Under the pieces are notes generated by a model. The model had not been told where the DNA came from. It worked only from the letters and a program-made list of their open reading frames with translations, and did not search any database. The translations under genes and the position numbers were made by a program. This document shows, in pieces, positions 30,322 through 39,496 of a DNA stretch of 64,000 nucleotides (position 1 is its first letter; every line of letters begins with the position of its first letter). The stretch lies in the NCBI RefSeq assembly GCF_030269365.1, contig NZ_BSTF01000017.1, positions 62,001 through 126,000 on the forward strand, in the 5' to 3' direction. Source of the stretch: Lentzea sp. NBRC 102530. Its GTDB lineage: Bacteria; Actinomycetota; Actinomycetes; Mycobacteriales; Pseudonocardiaceae.

Positions 30322-33081
30322 GTGCGCGAACCACTTGAACGTGACTCCGAGATCGCGCACATTCGTGAAGCTCTGGACGCAGCCACCCGTGGTGAGGGTC
30401 GCGTCGTCGTCATCGAGGGCCGTGCGGGCATCGGCAAGACCAGGCTCGTGCACGAGTGCCGTGAGCTGGCCAAGGAGCGCGGGTTCGGCAGGCTCCAGGC
30501 GGTGGGTGACGCCCTGGAGAGCGCCATGGCGTGGGGCGTCGTCCGGCAGATGGTCGAACGGTCGGTGTCGCGGTACTCCGGCGAGATCCGCGAGAAGATC
30601 CTCGCCGGGCCGTCCGGGGCGGCGCTGAAGGCCCTGGACGACGCCGCGCTCGACCCGAGCCAGGCTGAGCTCGCTCGCACGTTGCACTCGTTGTGGTGGG
30701 TCGCGGTGGACCTCTCGTCCACCCGCCCGCTGCTGATCACGGTGGACGACGCGCACTGGGCGGACCACTCGTCGCTGCAGTTCCTCGTCTACCTGTCGCG
30801 CCGGATCGCGGACCTGCCGATCGCGCTGGTCGTCGCGACGAGGCCACCGCTCGACAACTTCGGACCGCTCGCGCAGCTCAGCGTGTCCGCCGACCGGTTG
30901 TTGCCGCGCCCGCTCACGGCGGACGCGCTCGGTGAACTTGTCGGCGGGCACCCCGAGGTGATCACCGCCCTGCACGCGGCGAGCGGCGGAAACCCCTTCC
31001 TGTCCGGCGTTCTGGTCGACGAGCTCAACGCGCTCGGCCTGCCGCTCGACGTGCCGGAGACGGCGGAGGAGGTCGGCACCCTCGGCCCCAGCACGGTCTT
31101 CCGCGCCACGCTCGGGCGGTTGCCGGCCGAAGCGGTGGCGCTCGCGGGCGCGGTCGCGGTGCTCGGCACGCACGCCGATCCCTGGCAGTCCGCCGAACTG
31201 GCCGAGGTCACCGACCTCCCGGCCGCCGTCGAGGCGCTCACCGCGGCCAACGTCCTGGTTACCGGCGAACAGCTGGAGTTCGTGCATCCCGTGGTGCGGG
31301 AAGCGGTGCTGGCGAACCTGGGCCCGATCGCCCGCGCCTCGCTGCACGCGCGGGCCGCTCAGAAACTCCAGGAAGCCCACGCTCCGGCCGACCGGATCGC
31401 CGCGCACCTCGTGCACGCTCCCAAGGGGACGCTCCCGAACGCCGCCGAGGTGCTCAGGAAGGCCGCGGCGGCGTTGCTCGCGGCCGGCGACCCCCGCACG
31501 GCCGCAGGCCACCTGACCCGGGCCGTCGACGAGAAGCCCGCGGACGCGGCACTGCGCGCGGAACTCGGCCGGGCGCTGCTGCGGGTCGGCGACGCGGTCA
31601 ACGCCCACCGTCACCTCAAGGCAGCGGCACAGGGCCTGCCGGACGCCGAACTCGTCGCAGCGGCGGCATCGGCAACGGCGGCGCTCGAAGGTCCGGCGGC
31701 AGCCATCGCCGAACTGACCGAGGCCATCGCCGCACGGCCCGATGGCGAGTCACGCCTGCACCTCGAAGCACGGCTCGCGGTGTTCCGCTCGTTCCTCCCC
31801 GACCAGCGCCAGACAGCGTCCGCCCACCTCAGCGCGTACGCGGGCCTGGCAGGCAGCACCCCGGACGAACGCACGCTCCTCGGCCTTCTCGCCCAGATGG
31901 GCCGCTACGAGGTGTGGCCGCACGACGAGGTCGCCACGACCGCAACGCGCGCGCTCGCGAACGGTGCCTACCTCGACGACGCGACGGGCAGCACGGACGC
32001 GATGGTCGCCTGGCTGGTGGCGTTGCTCGCGCTGATGGCCGCGGACGGCGTCGACACCGCCCGGCACGAGATCGACCGGGCCAGGCTGAAGGTCCGCGCC
32101 CACGGCTCGCCGATCGAGTTCGCGATGGTGGCGAACGCGTCGCTGTTCCTCAACTGGCGCTGCGGCCACATGCGGGCCGTCGAGGCGGAGGCCGAGGGCG
32201 CGCTGGCCGCCGTCGCGCACGAGGACCCGGTGTCCGAGGTGATCAGCCTCAGGGCGACCTCGACGCACTTCGCGGTCTACGCGGCTCTCGAACGAGGTGA
32301 CGTCGCCGCCGCGAAGGCGTTCACGACGGCGTTCGACAGCAGGCACGCCGACGCGCGCCTGACCATGCCGATGATCTGGCTGCACGAGGTCCGCGCGCTC
32401 ACCGCGCTGGCCGAAGGCGACGCGAGGCGCGCCATGTCCGAGGCCTACCGCCAGCGCGACGCCATGCACCAGGTGCACGTGGACCCGCCGACGATCCCCT
32501 GGCGTGCCCCGGCGACGAGGGCCGCTCTCCTGCTCAACCAGCACGAACTGGCCGAGGAACTGGCCGCCGAACAGCTCGACGTCGCCCGCAGGTGGGGTGC
32601 CGCGACCGAACTCGGCGCCGCCCAGCGCCTGCTCGCGCACGCCTCCCCCGGCGATCGCCTCGACCTCCTCACCGAGTCCGTCCGGGTGCTCGAGGAGTCC
32701 CCCGCACGGCTGGAACTCACCCGCTCGCTCGTCGACCTGGGCGAGGCGCTGAGGGTGGCCAGGCGCAGGACGGACGCGCGCGAGCCGTTGCACCGGGCCA
32801 TCGAACTGGCGCAGGCGTGCGGTTCGACCGTCCTGCAGACCCGCGCCTCCGAGGCGTTGGAGGCGCTCGGAGACCGGCCGCGCAGGCAGGTCGTGCTGGG
32901 GGCGGAGGCGCTCACGGCGTCCGAACGCCGGGTGGCCGACCTGGCCGCGGCGGGCCGGGCGAACCGGGAGATCGCGCAGGAGTTGTTCGTGACGCCCAAG
33001 ACGGTCGAGAACCACCTCGGCCGCATCTACACGAAGCTGGGCATCGCAGGTCGCAGGGACCTCGCCCGCGTCCTTGCCTGA
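30322..33081 (+). CDS. large LuxR-family ATPase regulator (LAL/MalT-like)
   Basis: 919 residues. N-terminal AAA/STAND ATPase with Walker A GRAGIGKT (33-40), Walker B LLITVDDAHWAD and sensor-like ALVVATRPP; a central TPR-rich region (~370-830); and a C-terminal LuxR helix-turn-helix (LTASERRVADLAAAGRANREIAQELFVTPKTVENHLGRIYTKL). GTG start at 30322. LAL regulators often control carbohydrate or antibiotic clusters; no target cluster is next to it, though the secreted protease downstream is on the same strand after a hairpin. Confidence 0.9.
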   Translation: MREPLERDSEIAHIREALDAATRGEGRVVVIEGRAGIGKTRLVHECRELAKERGFGRLQAVGDALESAMAWGVVRQMVERSVSRYSGEIREKILAGPSGAALKALDDAALDPSQAELARTLHSLWWVAVDLSSTRPLLITVDDAHWADHSSLQFLVYLSRRIADLPIALVVATRPPLDNFGPLAQLSVSADRLLPRPLTADALGELVGGHPEVITALHAASGGNPFLSGVLVDELNALGLPLDVPETAEEVGTLGPSTVFRATLGRLPAEAVALAGAVAVLGTHADPWQSAELAEVTDLPAAVEALTAANVLVTGEQLEFVHPVVREAVLANLGPIARASLHARAAQKLQEAHAPADRIAAHLVHAPKGTLPNAAEVLRKAAAALLAAGDPRTAAGHLTRAVDEKPADAALRAELGRALLRVGDAVNAHRHLKAAAQGLPDAELVAAAASATAALEGPAAAIAELTEAIAARPDGESRLHLEARLAVFRSFLPDQRQTASAHLSAYAGLAGSTPDERTLLGLLAQMGRYEVWPHDEVATTATRALANGAYLDDATGSTDAMVAWLVALLALMAADGVDTARHEIDRARLKVRAHGSPIEFAMVANASLFLNWRCGHMRAVEAEAEGALAAVAHEDPVSEVISLRATSTHFAVYAALERGDVAAAKAFTTAFDSRHADARLTMPMIWLHEVRALTALAEGDARRAMSEAYRQRDAMHQVHVDPPTIPWRAPATRAALLLNQHELAEELAAEQLDVARRWGAATELGAAQRLLAHASPGDRLDLLTESVRVLEESPARLELTRSLVDLGEALRVARRRTDAREPLHRAIELAQACGSTVLQTRASEALEALGDRPRRQVVLGAEALTASERRVADLAAAGRANREIAQELFVTPKTVENHLGRIYTKLGIAGRRDLARVLA

Positions 33082-33096
33082 GACAGAGCGACGTGG

Positions 33097-33115
33097 GGGT
33101 GTCCCTGATACACCC
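33097..33115 (+). terminator. hairpin after the LuxR gene
   Basis: GGGTGT (33097-33102) pairs with ACACCC (33110-33115) across a 7-nt loop, followed by AACTTTC. A weak but plausible terminator before the protease gene. Confidence 0.45.
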
Positions 33116-33224
33116 AACTTTCGGGCCTGCACGTTGAGGGTTCTCCCCTCATGCCCTTGGGGGTTCGCCTCGGCGAATCTTGTGTCACCGCAGGGGAACA
33201 CAGGAACTCGAAGGGGAAACCGAA

Positions 33225-34145
33225 ATGATCCGCAACGCTCTCGTCGCCGCCGCCGCTCTCACCGCCGTCGTCGCTCCCGCCACCGCGGTGGCCGACCCGA
33301 TCATCGGCACGCCGGTCCCGTGCGTCGGCGCCTCCGACCTCGTCGGACCGCAGTTCAACGTCAAGAAGTGCGGGATCAGCGACGTGGACCAGCACCGCGC
33401 CGGCCTGGAGAACAACGGCGGCGCGTACTGCGGCCCGGCCTCCCTCTACAACGTCCTGCACTACTGGGGCCACGAGAAGAACGCCCCGGTCGGCTGGCTG
33501 ACCACCAAGGTCGGCAACCTCGACCCGAAGGACCCGGCCGACTTCAGCGTCATCACGAACTCGATCTGGCGCATCGGCGTGGACGCCAAGTACGACGGCG
33601 GCACCAACCTCACGAACCTCCGCAAGGCGTGGGACATCGCCACCAAGCCCGCCCGCGACGCCGGGTGGACGACGTCCTCGGGCGTCGTGAGCACCAACAA
33701 CGTCTCGGACTTCGGCGGTGAGCTCGCGAAGAAGCTCAACGAGGGCCCGATCCAGCTGGTCTACGGCCGCTACAAGGCGGGCCCCACGGCCGGGTCGTTG
33801 CAGCGCAGCGGCGGTCACCTCGTCACGGTCGTGTCGGCCACCGGGTCGTTCAACGGCAACACCATCCAGCTCAAGCTCGCCGACCCGGGCCGCGCGGGTG
33901 ACAGCGGCCAGGGCAACTACCTCTACACCCAGTCCGCCTACGAGTCGCTCGACGTCACGCTGACCAAGAAGGTCTTCACCGAGTACGTCCCGGTCAAGGA
34001 CGACGAGAACACCCGCGAGGACGAGTCGATGCAGCCGGGCACCTACCGCACGGTGACGCGCTGGGAGCTCACCGGCCCGCGCTACGTCAGCGACACCACC
34101 CGTCAGATGGTCGAGGGCTTCAACTGGTTCGACATGGCGAAGTAA
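33225..34145 (+). CDS. secreted C39-like (papain-type) cysteine protease
   Basis: 306 residues with a signal peptide (MIRNALVAAAALTAVVAPATAVA). The catalytic triad is visible as YCGPASLYNVLHYWG (Cys69), SGGHLVTVV (His198) and LADPG (Asp220), the arrangement of C39-like and other papain-fold peptidases. There is no ABC-transporter part, so it is not a bacteriocin exporter protease but a free secreted enzyme. A GGGGAA site precedes the ATG. A strong terminator follows the gene. Confidence 0.82.
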   Translation: MIRNALVAAAALTAVVAPATAVADPIIGTPVPCVGASDLVGPQFNVKKCGISDVDQHRAGLENNGGAYCGPASLYNVLHYWGHEKNAPVGWLTTKVGNLDPKDPADFSVITNSIWRIGVDAKYDGGTNLTNLRKAWDIATKPARDAGWTTSSGVVSTNNVSDFGGELAKKLNEGPIQLVYGRYKAGPTAGSLQRSGGHLVTVVSATGSFNGNTIQLKLADPGRAGDSGQGNYLYTQSAYESLDVTLTKKVFTEYVPVKDDENTREDESMQPGTYRTVTRWELTGPRYVSDTTRQMVEGFNWFDMAK

Positions 34146-34174
34146 GTACCTGGGGTAACTGCTAGAGGCAGCTT

Positions 34175-34203
34175 GGGGCCGCGCTCTTCATGGGCGCGGC
34201 CCC
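34175..34203 (+). terminator. strong terminator hairpin after the C39-like protease gene
   Basis: Perfect 10-bp stem GGGGCCGCGC / GCGCGGCCCC with a 9-nt loop, followed by TTCGTC. Confidence 0.8.
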
Positions 34204-34222
34204 TTCGTCATAGCCTGGGTCG

Positions 34223-34741
34223 ATGCCCAGCCGCGATCGGGAACGCACCCGCCGCCGGTTGCTGGACGCCGCGTTCGTCGAGTTCGCCGCCTACGGGATC
34301 GCCGGGGCCCGGATGGAACGCATCGCCCGCATCGCCCGGTGTTCCGCGGGGCTCGCCTACACCTACTACGGCGGCAAGGACGAGCTGTTCGACGCCGTGC
34401 AGTCCGAGGTGGTGGGCGCGTCGTCGGTGGAGTTCGACGCCCGCGACCTGCCGGGGTACGCGGGCCGGTTGTACGACCTGCAGCACCAGCACCCCGAACT
34501 CGCCCGGCTCGCGACGTGGCAACGGCTGGAGCGGCGCGGCTCGGTGAGCCGGGCGGCGGACGTCGAGGCGATCCGGTCGGCTCAGGAGCTGGGGCTGGTG
34601 TCCGCGCGGTTCGCCCCCGAGCAGGTCCTGCAGCTCGTCGGGGCGATCGCCTCCATGTGGGCGTCGGCACCGTCGACCTCGGACCACGTGGTGCGGCGGC
34701 AGACGGTCGAGGACGCCGTTCGCCGGCTCGTGGAGCCCTGA
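34223..34741 (+). CDS. TetR-family transcriptional regulator
   Basis: 172 residues. HTH region: DRERTRRRLLDAAFVEFAAYGIAGARMERIARIARCSAGLAYTYYGGKDELFDAV. The ligand domain is short. Only 20 bp upstream of a glycosyltransferase gene on the same strand, so it likely regulates the two glycosyltransferases that follow, echoing the TetR/glycosyltransferase pair at 11.8-13.5 kb. Confidence 0.87.
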   Translation: MPSRDRERTRRRLLDAAFVEFAAYGIAGARMERIARIARCSAGLAYTYYGGKDELFDAVQSEVVGASSVEFDARDLPGYAGRLYDLQHQHPELARLATWQRLERRGSVSRAADVEAIRSAQELGLVSARFAPEQVLQLVGAIASMWASAPSTSDHVVRRQTVEDAVRRLVEP

Positions 34742-34761
34742 ACGAGGGTTAACGTGGAGGT

Positions 34762-35856
34762 ATGCGTGTTCTCGTGGTCGCCGCTCCCCTCCTCGGTCAC
34801 GTCTTCCCGGTGATGCCGCTGGCGCTGGCGTTGCGCGAGGCGGGCCACGAAGTCCTGGTGGCGACGGGTGGTGAGGCGCTGCGGGTGCGTGATTCGGGGC
34901 TTCCGGTCGAGGACGTCGTGCCCTCGAACGTCCGCTTCGGACCCATCGCGTTGCGCATCATGCTGACGCATCCGTTGGTGGCCAAGAGGGAGCTGCGTGG
35001 CAGCGGTCGGCTCGACTTCGTGTCGCGGCTGTTCGGGACGGTCGGGGACGCGATGACGGCGCCGTTGCGGACGCTCTCGGACCGGTGGCGGCCGGACGTC
35101 GTGGTGCACGAGCCGCTGGCCGCCGCCGGGTCCGCACTGGGCGTGCCCTCGGTGGTGCACGACGTGTCGTTGTTCGACGGGCTGGAGCTGACGGCCGCGG
35201 TCGGTGGCCGGATGAAAGCCGAAGTGCGTTCTCCCGCAACGGTTCTGCGCACCTCGCCGCGATCGCTCGCGGAGTTCGCCGGCGGTGAGCCGATGCGGTT
35301 CGTGCCGTACAGCGGGGACGGTGCGGTGCCGGACTGGCTGGCCGGGCCGTCCGGCAGGCCGCGCATCCTGGTCAGCCGCAGCACCGCGCCCGGTCCGGGG
35401 GCGGGGCGGATGATGGCGGCCGTGGTGAGGGCGGCCGAGCGGGTGGACGCCGAGTTCGTGCTGGTGCGTCCCGGCCGGACCGACGGGCTGCCGGAGAACG
35501 TGCGGACCGTCGGGTGGGTGCCGATCCCGCGGGTGCTGCCGTTCTGCGACGGGATCGTGCACCACGGCGGCGCGGGGACGGTGCTCGGCGCGCTCGCGGC
35601 AGGGGTGCCGCAACTCGTCGAGCCGGGGCCGGGTGACCGGACCGTGCACGCGACCGCCGTCACCGCACGCGGGGCGGGACTGCGGGCCGAGGCGCGCGAG
35701 GTCACGCCGGACCTGCTGACCACGCTGATCGAGGACGCGAAGCTCCAGCGGGCGGCGGGCGAGGTGCGCGCGGAGATCGCCGCCATGCCGTCGCCGGCCG
35801 CTGTCGCCGATCGGTGGGAAAGTGTCCTGCAACAGGCGCAAAATTCACGCGAATGA
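34762..35856 (+). CDS. MGT-type glycosyltransferase (GT1 family)
   Basis: 364 residues, GT-B fold: MRVLVVAAPLLGHVFPVMPLALALREAGHEVLVATGG at the N-terminus and GIVHHGGAGTVLGALAAGVPQLVEPGPGDR as the donor-sugar motif. The donor motif departs from the usual LPQGADQ ending, so sugar preference may differ from its neighbour. Acceptor unknown. Lies between TetR and a second glycosyltransferase. Confidence 0.85.
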   Translation: MRVLVVAAPLLGHVFPVMPLALALREAGHEVLVATGGEALRVRDSGLPVEDVVPSNVRFGPIALRIMLTHPLVAKRELRGSGRLDFVSRLFGTVGDAMTAPLRTLSDRWRPDVVVHEPLAAAGSALGVPSVVHDVSLFDGLELTAAVGGRMKAEVRSPATVLRTSPRSLAEFAGGEPMRFVPYSGDGAVPDWLAGPSGRPRILVSRSTAPGPGAGRMMAAVVRAAERVDAEFVLVRPGRTDGLPENVRTVGWVPIPRVLPFCDGIVHHGGAGTVLGALAAGVPQLVEPGPGDRTVHATAVTARGAGLRAEAREVTPDLLTTLIEDAKLQRAAGEVRAEIAAMPSPAAVADRWESVLQQAQNSRE

Positions 35857-35892
35857 CTCCCGCTCCATTCGGGGAGCACCTAATGTGTCGGC

Positions 35893-37038
35893 GTGCGCAT
35901 TCTCTTTTCGAGCCTGGGCTCGCACGGACACGTGTATCCGATACTTCCGCTCGCGATCGCCGCGCGCGAGCAGGGACACGACGTCCTCTACGCCGTCGAC
36001 AGCGGATTCCACGCGACGGTGGAAAAGCTCGGCCTGACGGTGGTCGACGCGGGCATCAGCATCTGGGACGCGTTCCGCCAGGCCAACGAACTGCACGGCA
36101 CCGGGGAGTTCCGGCGCGACATGCTGCGCCAGACGGCCGTCGACGCGTTCGGATCAGTGCTGCCCAGGGCGTTCGTGAACGATCTGGAGCCGGTGCTCGA
36201 GCGGGACAAGCCGGACCTCGTGGTCTTCGAGCTCATCAACCCCGGCGCGGGCCTCGCCGCGATGCGCGCGGGCATCCCGGCGGTGTGCCACGGATTCGGC
36301 AAGATGGACGGTGAACTCGTTCCGGAGGCGATGAGCAACCTCCTTTTGGAGTACGTCGCCGAGCTCGGCATCACCTTGCCGAATGGGCATCATTACGGTC
36401 TCGGATCGCCTTATCTGGACGTCTTCCCGCCGTCTTTGCAGGACCTGGACTTTCTTTCAGACGTCGATCGCATTCCGATGCGACCCGTTCCGTTCGCCGA
36501 GTCGGGCGAATTGCCCGATTGGGTGGTGGCACACGAGAAGCCGCTCGTCTACCTGACGTTCGGCACGGCGTTCTCGAACCCGGAGGTGCTCAAGACCGCG
36601 GTCGCGGGGCTGTCCGGGCTCGACGCCGAGGTGCTCGTCGCGACGGGGCCGCAGGTCGACCCGTCCGCGCTGACCGACGTGCCGGGCAACGTGCACGTGC
36701 TGCCGTGGGTGCCCCAGGCGGATCTGCTCGCGCACGCAGATCTCGTCGTGCACCACGGCGGCGCCGGCACCACGGTCGCCGCGATGACGAACGGCCTGAC
36801 GCAACTCGTGCTGCCGCAGGGCGCCGACCAGTTCCGCAACGCCGACATCGTGCGGGACACCCGGCTGGGTGACCGGCTCGTCGGCGAGGAGTTCACTTCG
36901 GACGCACTGCACGAGCTGGCGCGGAAGTTGTTGCGGGACAACGACATCAAGGCCGCGAACGCGACCATCGAGGCGGAGATCGCCGCCATGCCCGCCCCCG
37001 GCGAGGTCGTGCCGAAGCTGGTCGACCTGGCCGGATGA
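35893..37038 (+). CDS. MGT-type glycosyltransferase (GT1 family), second copy
   Basis: 381 residues from a GTG at 35893. MRILFSSLGSHGHVYPILPLAIAAREQGHDV and VVHHGGAGTTVAAMTNGLTQLVLPQGADQF are the acceptor- and donor-side signatures. It resembles the product at 11791 more than its immediate neighbour. It could act on a secondary metabolite or detoxify one; nothing else in the cluster makes a natural-product scaffold, so a tailoring role in a local pathway is not supported. Confidence 0.85.
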   Translation: MRILFSSLGSHGHVYPILPLAIAAREQGHDVLYAVDSGFHATVEKLGLTVVDAGISIWDAFRQANELHGTGEFRRDMLRQTAVDAFGSVLPRAFVNDLEPVLERDKPDLVVFELINPGAGLAAMRAGIPAVCHGFGKMDGELVPEAMSNLLLEYVAELGITLPNGHHYGLGSPYLDVFPPSLQDLDFLSDVDRIPMRPVPFAESGELPDWVVAHEKPLVYLTFGTAFSNPEVLKTAVAGLSGLDAEVLVATGPQVDPSALTDVPGNVHVLPWVPQADLLAHADLVVHHGGAGTTVAAMTNGLTQLVLPQGADQFRNADIVRDTRLGDRLVGEEFTSDALHELARKLLRDNDIKAANATIEAEIAAMPAPGEVVPKLVDLAG

Positions 37039-37053
37039 GCACGGGACCGGTGC

Positions 37054-37437
37054 CTACTCGCTGGGCACCGGTTTCAACGCCGACAACGCCTCGTCGACGG
37101 AGTCGTACAGCGCGAGGACGTCGGCCACGCCGGTGACCTGCAACGGTCTCCTGACGGTCCGCTGCGGCGCGACGACGTGCAGCTTCTTGCCCCGTTGTTC
37201 GGCCATCTCGTGTGCCGTGATCAGCGTCGAGATGCCGGTCGAGCCGAAGAAGCTGACCAGCGTGAGGTCCGCGACGAGGGCAGGCCCCGCGGTGGCGAAA
37301 CCGAGCCGAACGGCGTCCAGCACCTCATCGGCCGTGTCGACGTCGATCTCCCCTTCGACCGCGATGACCACCACTCCGGCCACTTCCGTGGCGTGTGCCG
37401 TGAGCAGCGGTGGTTCCTGGAACTCTTCTTCGTTCAC
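37054..37437 (-). CDS. STAS-domain anti-sigma-factor antagonist
   Basis: 127 residues. STAS fold: VAGVVVIAVEGEIDVDTADEVLDAV, then LVADLTLVSFFGSTGISTLITAH, where the phosphorylatable serine lies in the FFGSTGIST loop (usual FMDSSG). Such proteins bind and release an anti-sigma kinase depending on phosphorylation. I start at the GTG at 37437, which has GGGGAG five bases upstream; an upstream start at 37464 is possible. No partner kinase gene is nearby. Confidence 0.83.
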   Translation of the reverse strand: MNEEEFQEPPLLTAHATEVAGVVVIAVEGEIDVDTADEVLDAVRLGFATAGPALVADLTLVSFFGSTGISTLITAHEMAEQRGKKLHVVAPQRTVRRPLQVTGVADVLALYDSVDEALSALKPVPSE

Positions 37438-37539
37438 CAGCACTCCCCGGTGGCCGAAGCGCACGAGACTACGACTCCGAGCACGCTGCTGAACCCGGCT
37501 ACATCCCCGACGTTACGGCCGTTGCTTCCCTCCCACAAC

Positions 37540-38535
37540 CTACCCCGCTGCGTAGCGGAAGTTGCGCGAACGTCCGACCACGAACGGTCGTGCCTGGTCG
37601 AACACCTCTTCGTGCTGCTGCTCGACGCCGAGCACCGGTGAGACGAGCTTGAGCAGGTGGGTGGCGTCGGTGTCGAGCGCGCCGCCGAGCGGGAGGAGAC
37701 CGAAGAAGATCTCGGCGCTGGAGTTCCCGGCGGTCTCACGCGCTGCTTGGAGCGCCTCCAAGGGCACGTCCTTCAGGAGGACGTTGTCGCCGCTGTAGGC
37801 GTGCGGGGGCAGTGGCCTGCCCGCCGCCTGGGCGAACGGTTTGACGCTGAACTCCTCCTTCAGGGTGGGGGCGACGCGGAGGTGGCCGATGTCGAACGGC
37901 CTCGTGCTGGCGAAGGTGACGCGCACGACGTCGCCGAGGGTGGTGAACGCCGGGGTGACGTGGTCCGGCAGGTCCCAGGATTGGAAGGCCTCCAAGACCC
38001 GGCCCGCGTGCTCGGCCGCGTAGAACAACTCGCCGGCGTGGACGTCGCGGATCGGCAGGAGTTCGAACTCCAGCGAGGTGACGACGTCGCCGATCTGCTC
38101 CGTCCTGGTGACGCGGTCGCTCGCGAAGCCGAACTCCCTCGCCAGCACGCTGAACCCGCCACCGAGGGTGTAGCCGACGACACCGACGTCGCTCGCGTCG
38201 CCGCTCAGCGGGGCGAGGCCGTGCCCGGCTGCCTGGTCGATCACCTGCTGCCAGACCGCGCCTGCTTCGACCCTGGCGGTCCTGGTCTTCGGATCGATCT
38301 CGACCTCGTTGAAGCGCCTGGTCGAGATGAGGACGCCCGTCGTGGCCGTGGTCAGGCCGTGGCCGGTGGCCTGGACCGCGTACTCGTGGCCGTGGACCTC
38401 GGCGTACCGGACGGCCTCCTCGACGTCCCGCACGCTCTGCACGGCGAAGACCACCTGCGGTTCGTGGCGGAGTCCGGTCTGGAAGCCGCTGCGTTCCTCG
38501 TCGTAACCGGCGTCTCCGGGGTAGAAGATCTGCAT
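37540..38535 (-). CDS. FAD-binding oxidoreductase (berberine-bridge type), internally shortened
   Basis: 331 residues, against ~430-470 for the family. The N-terminal FAD domain is present (PQVVFAVQSVRDVEEAVRYA; QATGHGL with the likely FAD-linking His; GYTLGGGFSVLAREFGFASD). Then FASDRVTRTEQIGDVVTSLEFELLPI joins directly. The segment that normally lies there (VVTADG...LFWALRGGGGNFG, ~35 residues) is missing in frame, and the C-terminal BBE region is also absent. The reading frame is open, so this is either a decayed gene under repair-neutral deletion or a divergent short form. The divergent LysR gene probably controls it. Confidence 0.7.
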   Translation of the reverse strand: MQIFYPGDAGYDEERSGFQTGLRHEPQVVFAVQSVRDVEEAVRYAEVHGHEYAVQATGHGLTTATTGVLISTRRFNEVEIDPKTRTARVEAGAVWQQVIDQAAGHGLAPLSGDASDVGVVGYTLGGGFSVLAREFGFASDRVTRTEQIGDVVTSLEFELLPIRDVHAGELFYAAEHAGRVLEAFQSWDLPDHVTPAFTTLGDVVRVTFASTRPFDIGHLRVAPTLKEEFSVKPFAQAAGRPLPPHAYSGDNVLLKDVPLEALQAARETAGNSSAEIFFGLLPLGGALDTDATHLLKLVSPVLGVEQQHEEVFDQARPFVVGRSRNFRYAAG

Positions 38536-38605
38536 GTTTCCAGCGTGCTTGGCCTGCTCTTATATGTCCAAGATCTAGTCATGCTGTCTTCTATAATCGT
38601 TGGTT
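38536..38605. promoter_or_regulatory. AT-rich divergent promoter, LysR target region
   Basis: 70-bp gap with locally low GC. TATAAT at 38592-38597 is a perfect -10 for the LysR gene and would place its start point at the ATG (38606), a leaderless message. The TTATATG stretch near 38560 is a candidate -10 for the divergent oxidoreductase. Confidence 0.5.
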
Positions 38606-39475
38606 ATGGAGCTTCGGCAGCTGGAGTACTTCGTCGCGGTCGCGGAGTCCGGGTCGTTCACGCGGGCGGCGGAACGGGTGCACGTCGCGCAGCCCGGGGT
38701 GAGCGCGCAGATCCGGCGGCTGGAGCGGGAACTCGGGCACGACCTGCTGGACCGCTCCGGGCGGACCGTGACGCTGACGGACGTGGGCGCGGCGGTGCTG
38801 CCGCTGGCGCGGGCGGCGCTCGGGTCGGTCGAGTCGGCGCGGCGGACCGTGGAGGAGATGGCCGGGCTGGTGCGCGGGTCCGTGCGCGCCGGGATGGTCG
38901 TGTCGTGCGGGATCATGGACCTGCCCGAACTGCTGGCGGCGTTCCACTCGTCGTTCCCGGCGGTGGACATCACGTTGTCCGAGGCCAACTCCGACGCGCT
39001 GATCTCGTCCCTTGTGGACGGTTCGCTGGACTTCGCGCTGATCGGGTACGCGGGTGCCGCGCCGGACGGGCTGGCCGTCCGGGTGCTGGCCGACGAACCG
39101 CTGGTGGCGGCCGTCTGCGCGGAGGACCCCTGGTACGGCAGGGAATCCGTTCGACTGGACGAACTGCTGGAGCGCGGGTTGATCAGCCTGCCGCCGGGAA
39201 CCGGGTTGCGCGGAGCGCTGGACGCCGCCTGCGGCTCACGTTCGCCGCGGATCGCGTTCGAGGCCTCCGCACCGCCGATGGTGATCACGCTCGCGGAACG
39301 CGGGCTCGGTCCGGCGGTCCTGGCCGAGTCGATGGTGGGCGCGCTGCACGCCGTGCGGATCACCGATCCCGTGCCGCACAGCAGGCTCGCGTTCGCGTGG
39401 CGTGCCACCGGCCCGCACAGCCCGGCCGCGCGGGCGTTGATCGGGCTGGCCGAAAATGGGGTGACAGCGGTCTAG
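38606..39475 (+). CDS. LysR-family transcriptional regulator
   Basis: 289 residues. Typical HTH start MELRQLEYFVAVAESGSFTRAAERVHVAQPGVSAQIRRLERELGHDLLDR, followed by a periplasmic-binding-type effector domain (VRGSVRAGMVVSCGIMDLPELLAAFHSSFPAVDITLSEANSDALISSLVDGSLDFALIG). Divergent from the FAD oxidoreductase and probably its activator. Its stop codon lies in a palindrome that may belong to the next promoter. Confidence 0.9.
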   Translation: MELRQLEYFVAVAESGSFTRAAERVHVAQPGVSAQIRRLERELGHDLLDRSGRTVTLTDVGAAVLPLARAALGSVESARRTVEEMAGLVRGSVRAGMVVSCGIMDLPELLAAFHSSFPAVDITLSEANSDALISSLVDGSLDFALIGYAGAAPDGLAVRVLADEPLVAAVCAEDPWYGRESVRLDELLERGLISLPPGTGLRGALDAACGSRSPRIAFEASAPPMVITLAERGLGPAVLAESMVGALHAVRITDPVPHSRLAFAWRATGPHSPAARALIGLAENGVTAV

Positions 39476-39487
39476 ACCGCCTGTCAC
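39461..39487. promoter_or_regulatory. GCGGTCTAGACCGC palindrome, operator or terminator
   Basis: Perfect 14-bp palindrome at 39467-39480 inside a longer imperfect inverted repeat (GTGACAGCGG ... CCGCCTGTCAC). The core GGTCTAGACC is the same as in DasR sites. GTGACA (39461) and CACGAT (39485-39490) flank it as possible -35 and -10 for the leader ORF starting at 39497. As RNA it could also be a terminator hairpin for the LysR gene. Confidence 0.45.
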
Positions 39488-39496
39488 GATCACCGC

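Noticed and set aside
34175-34203. Possible operator for TetR at 34223
   Set aside because: The long GC stem with a loop fits a terminator of the preceding gene better than a TetR site.
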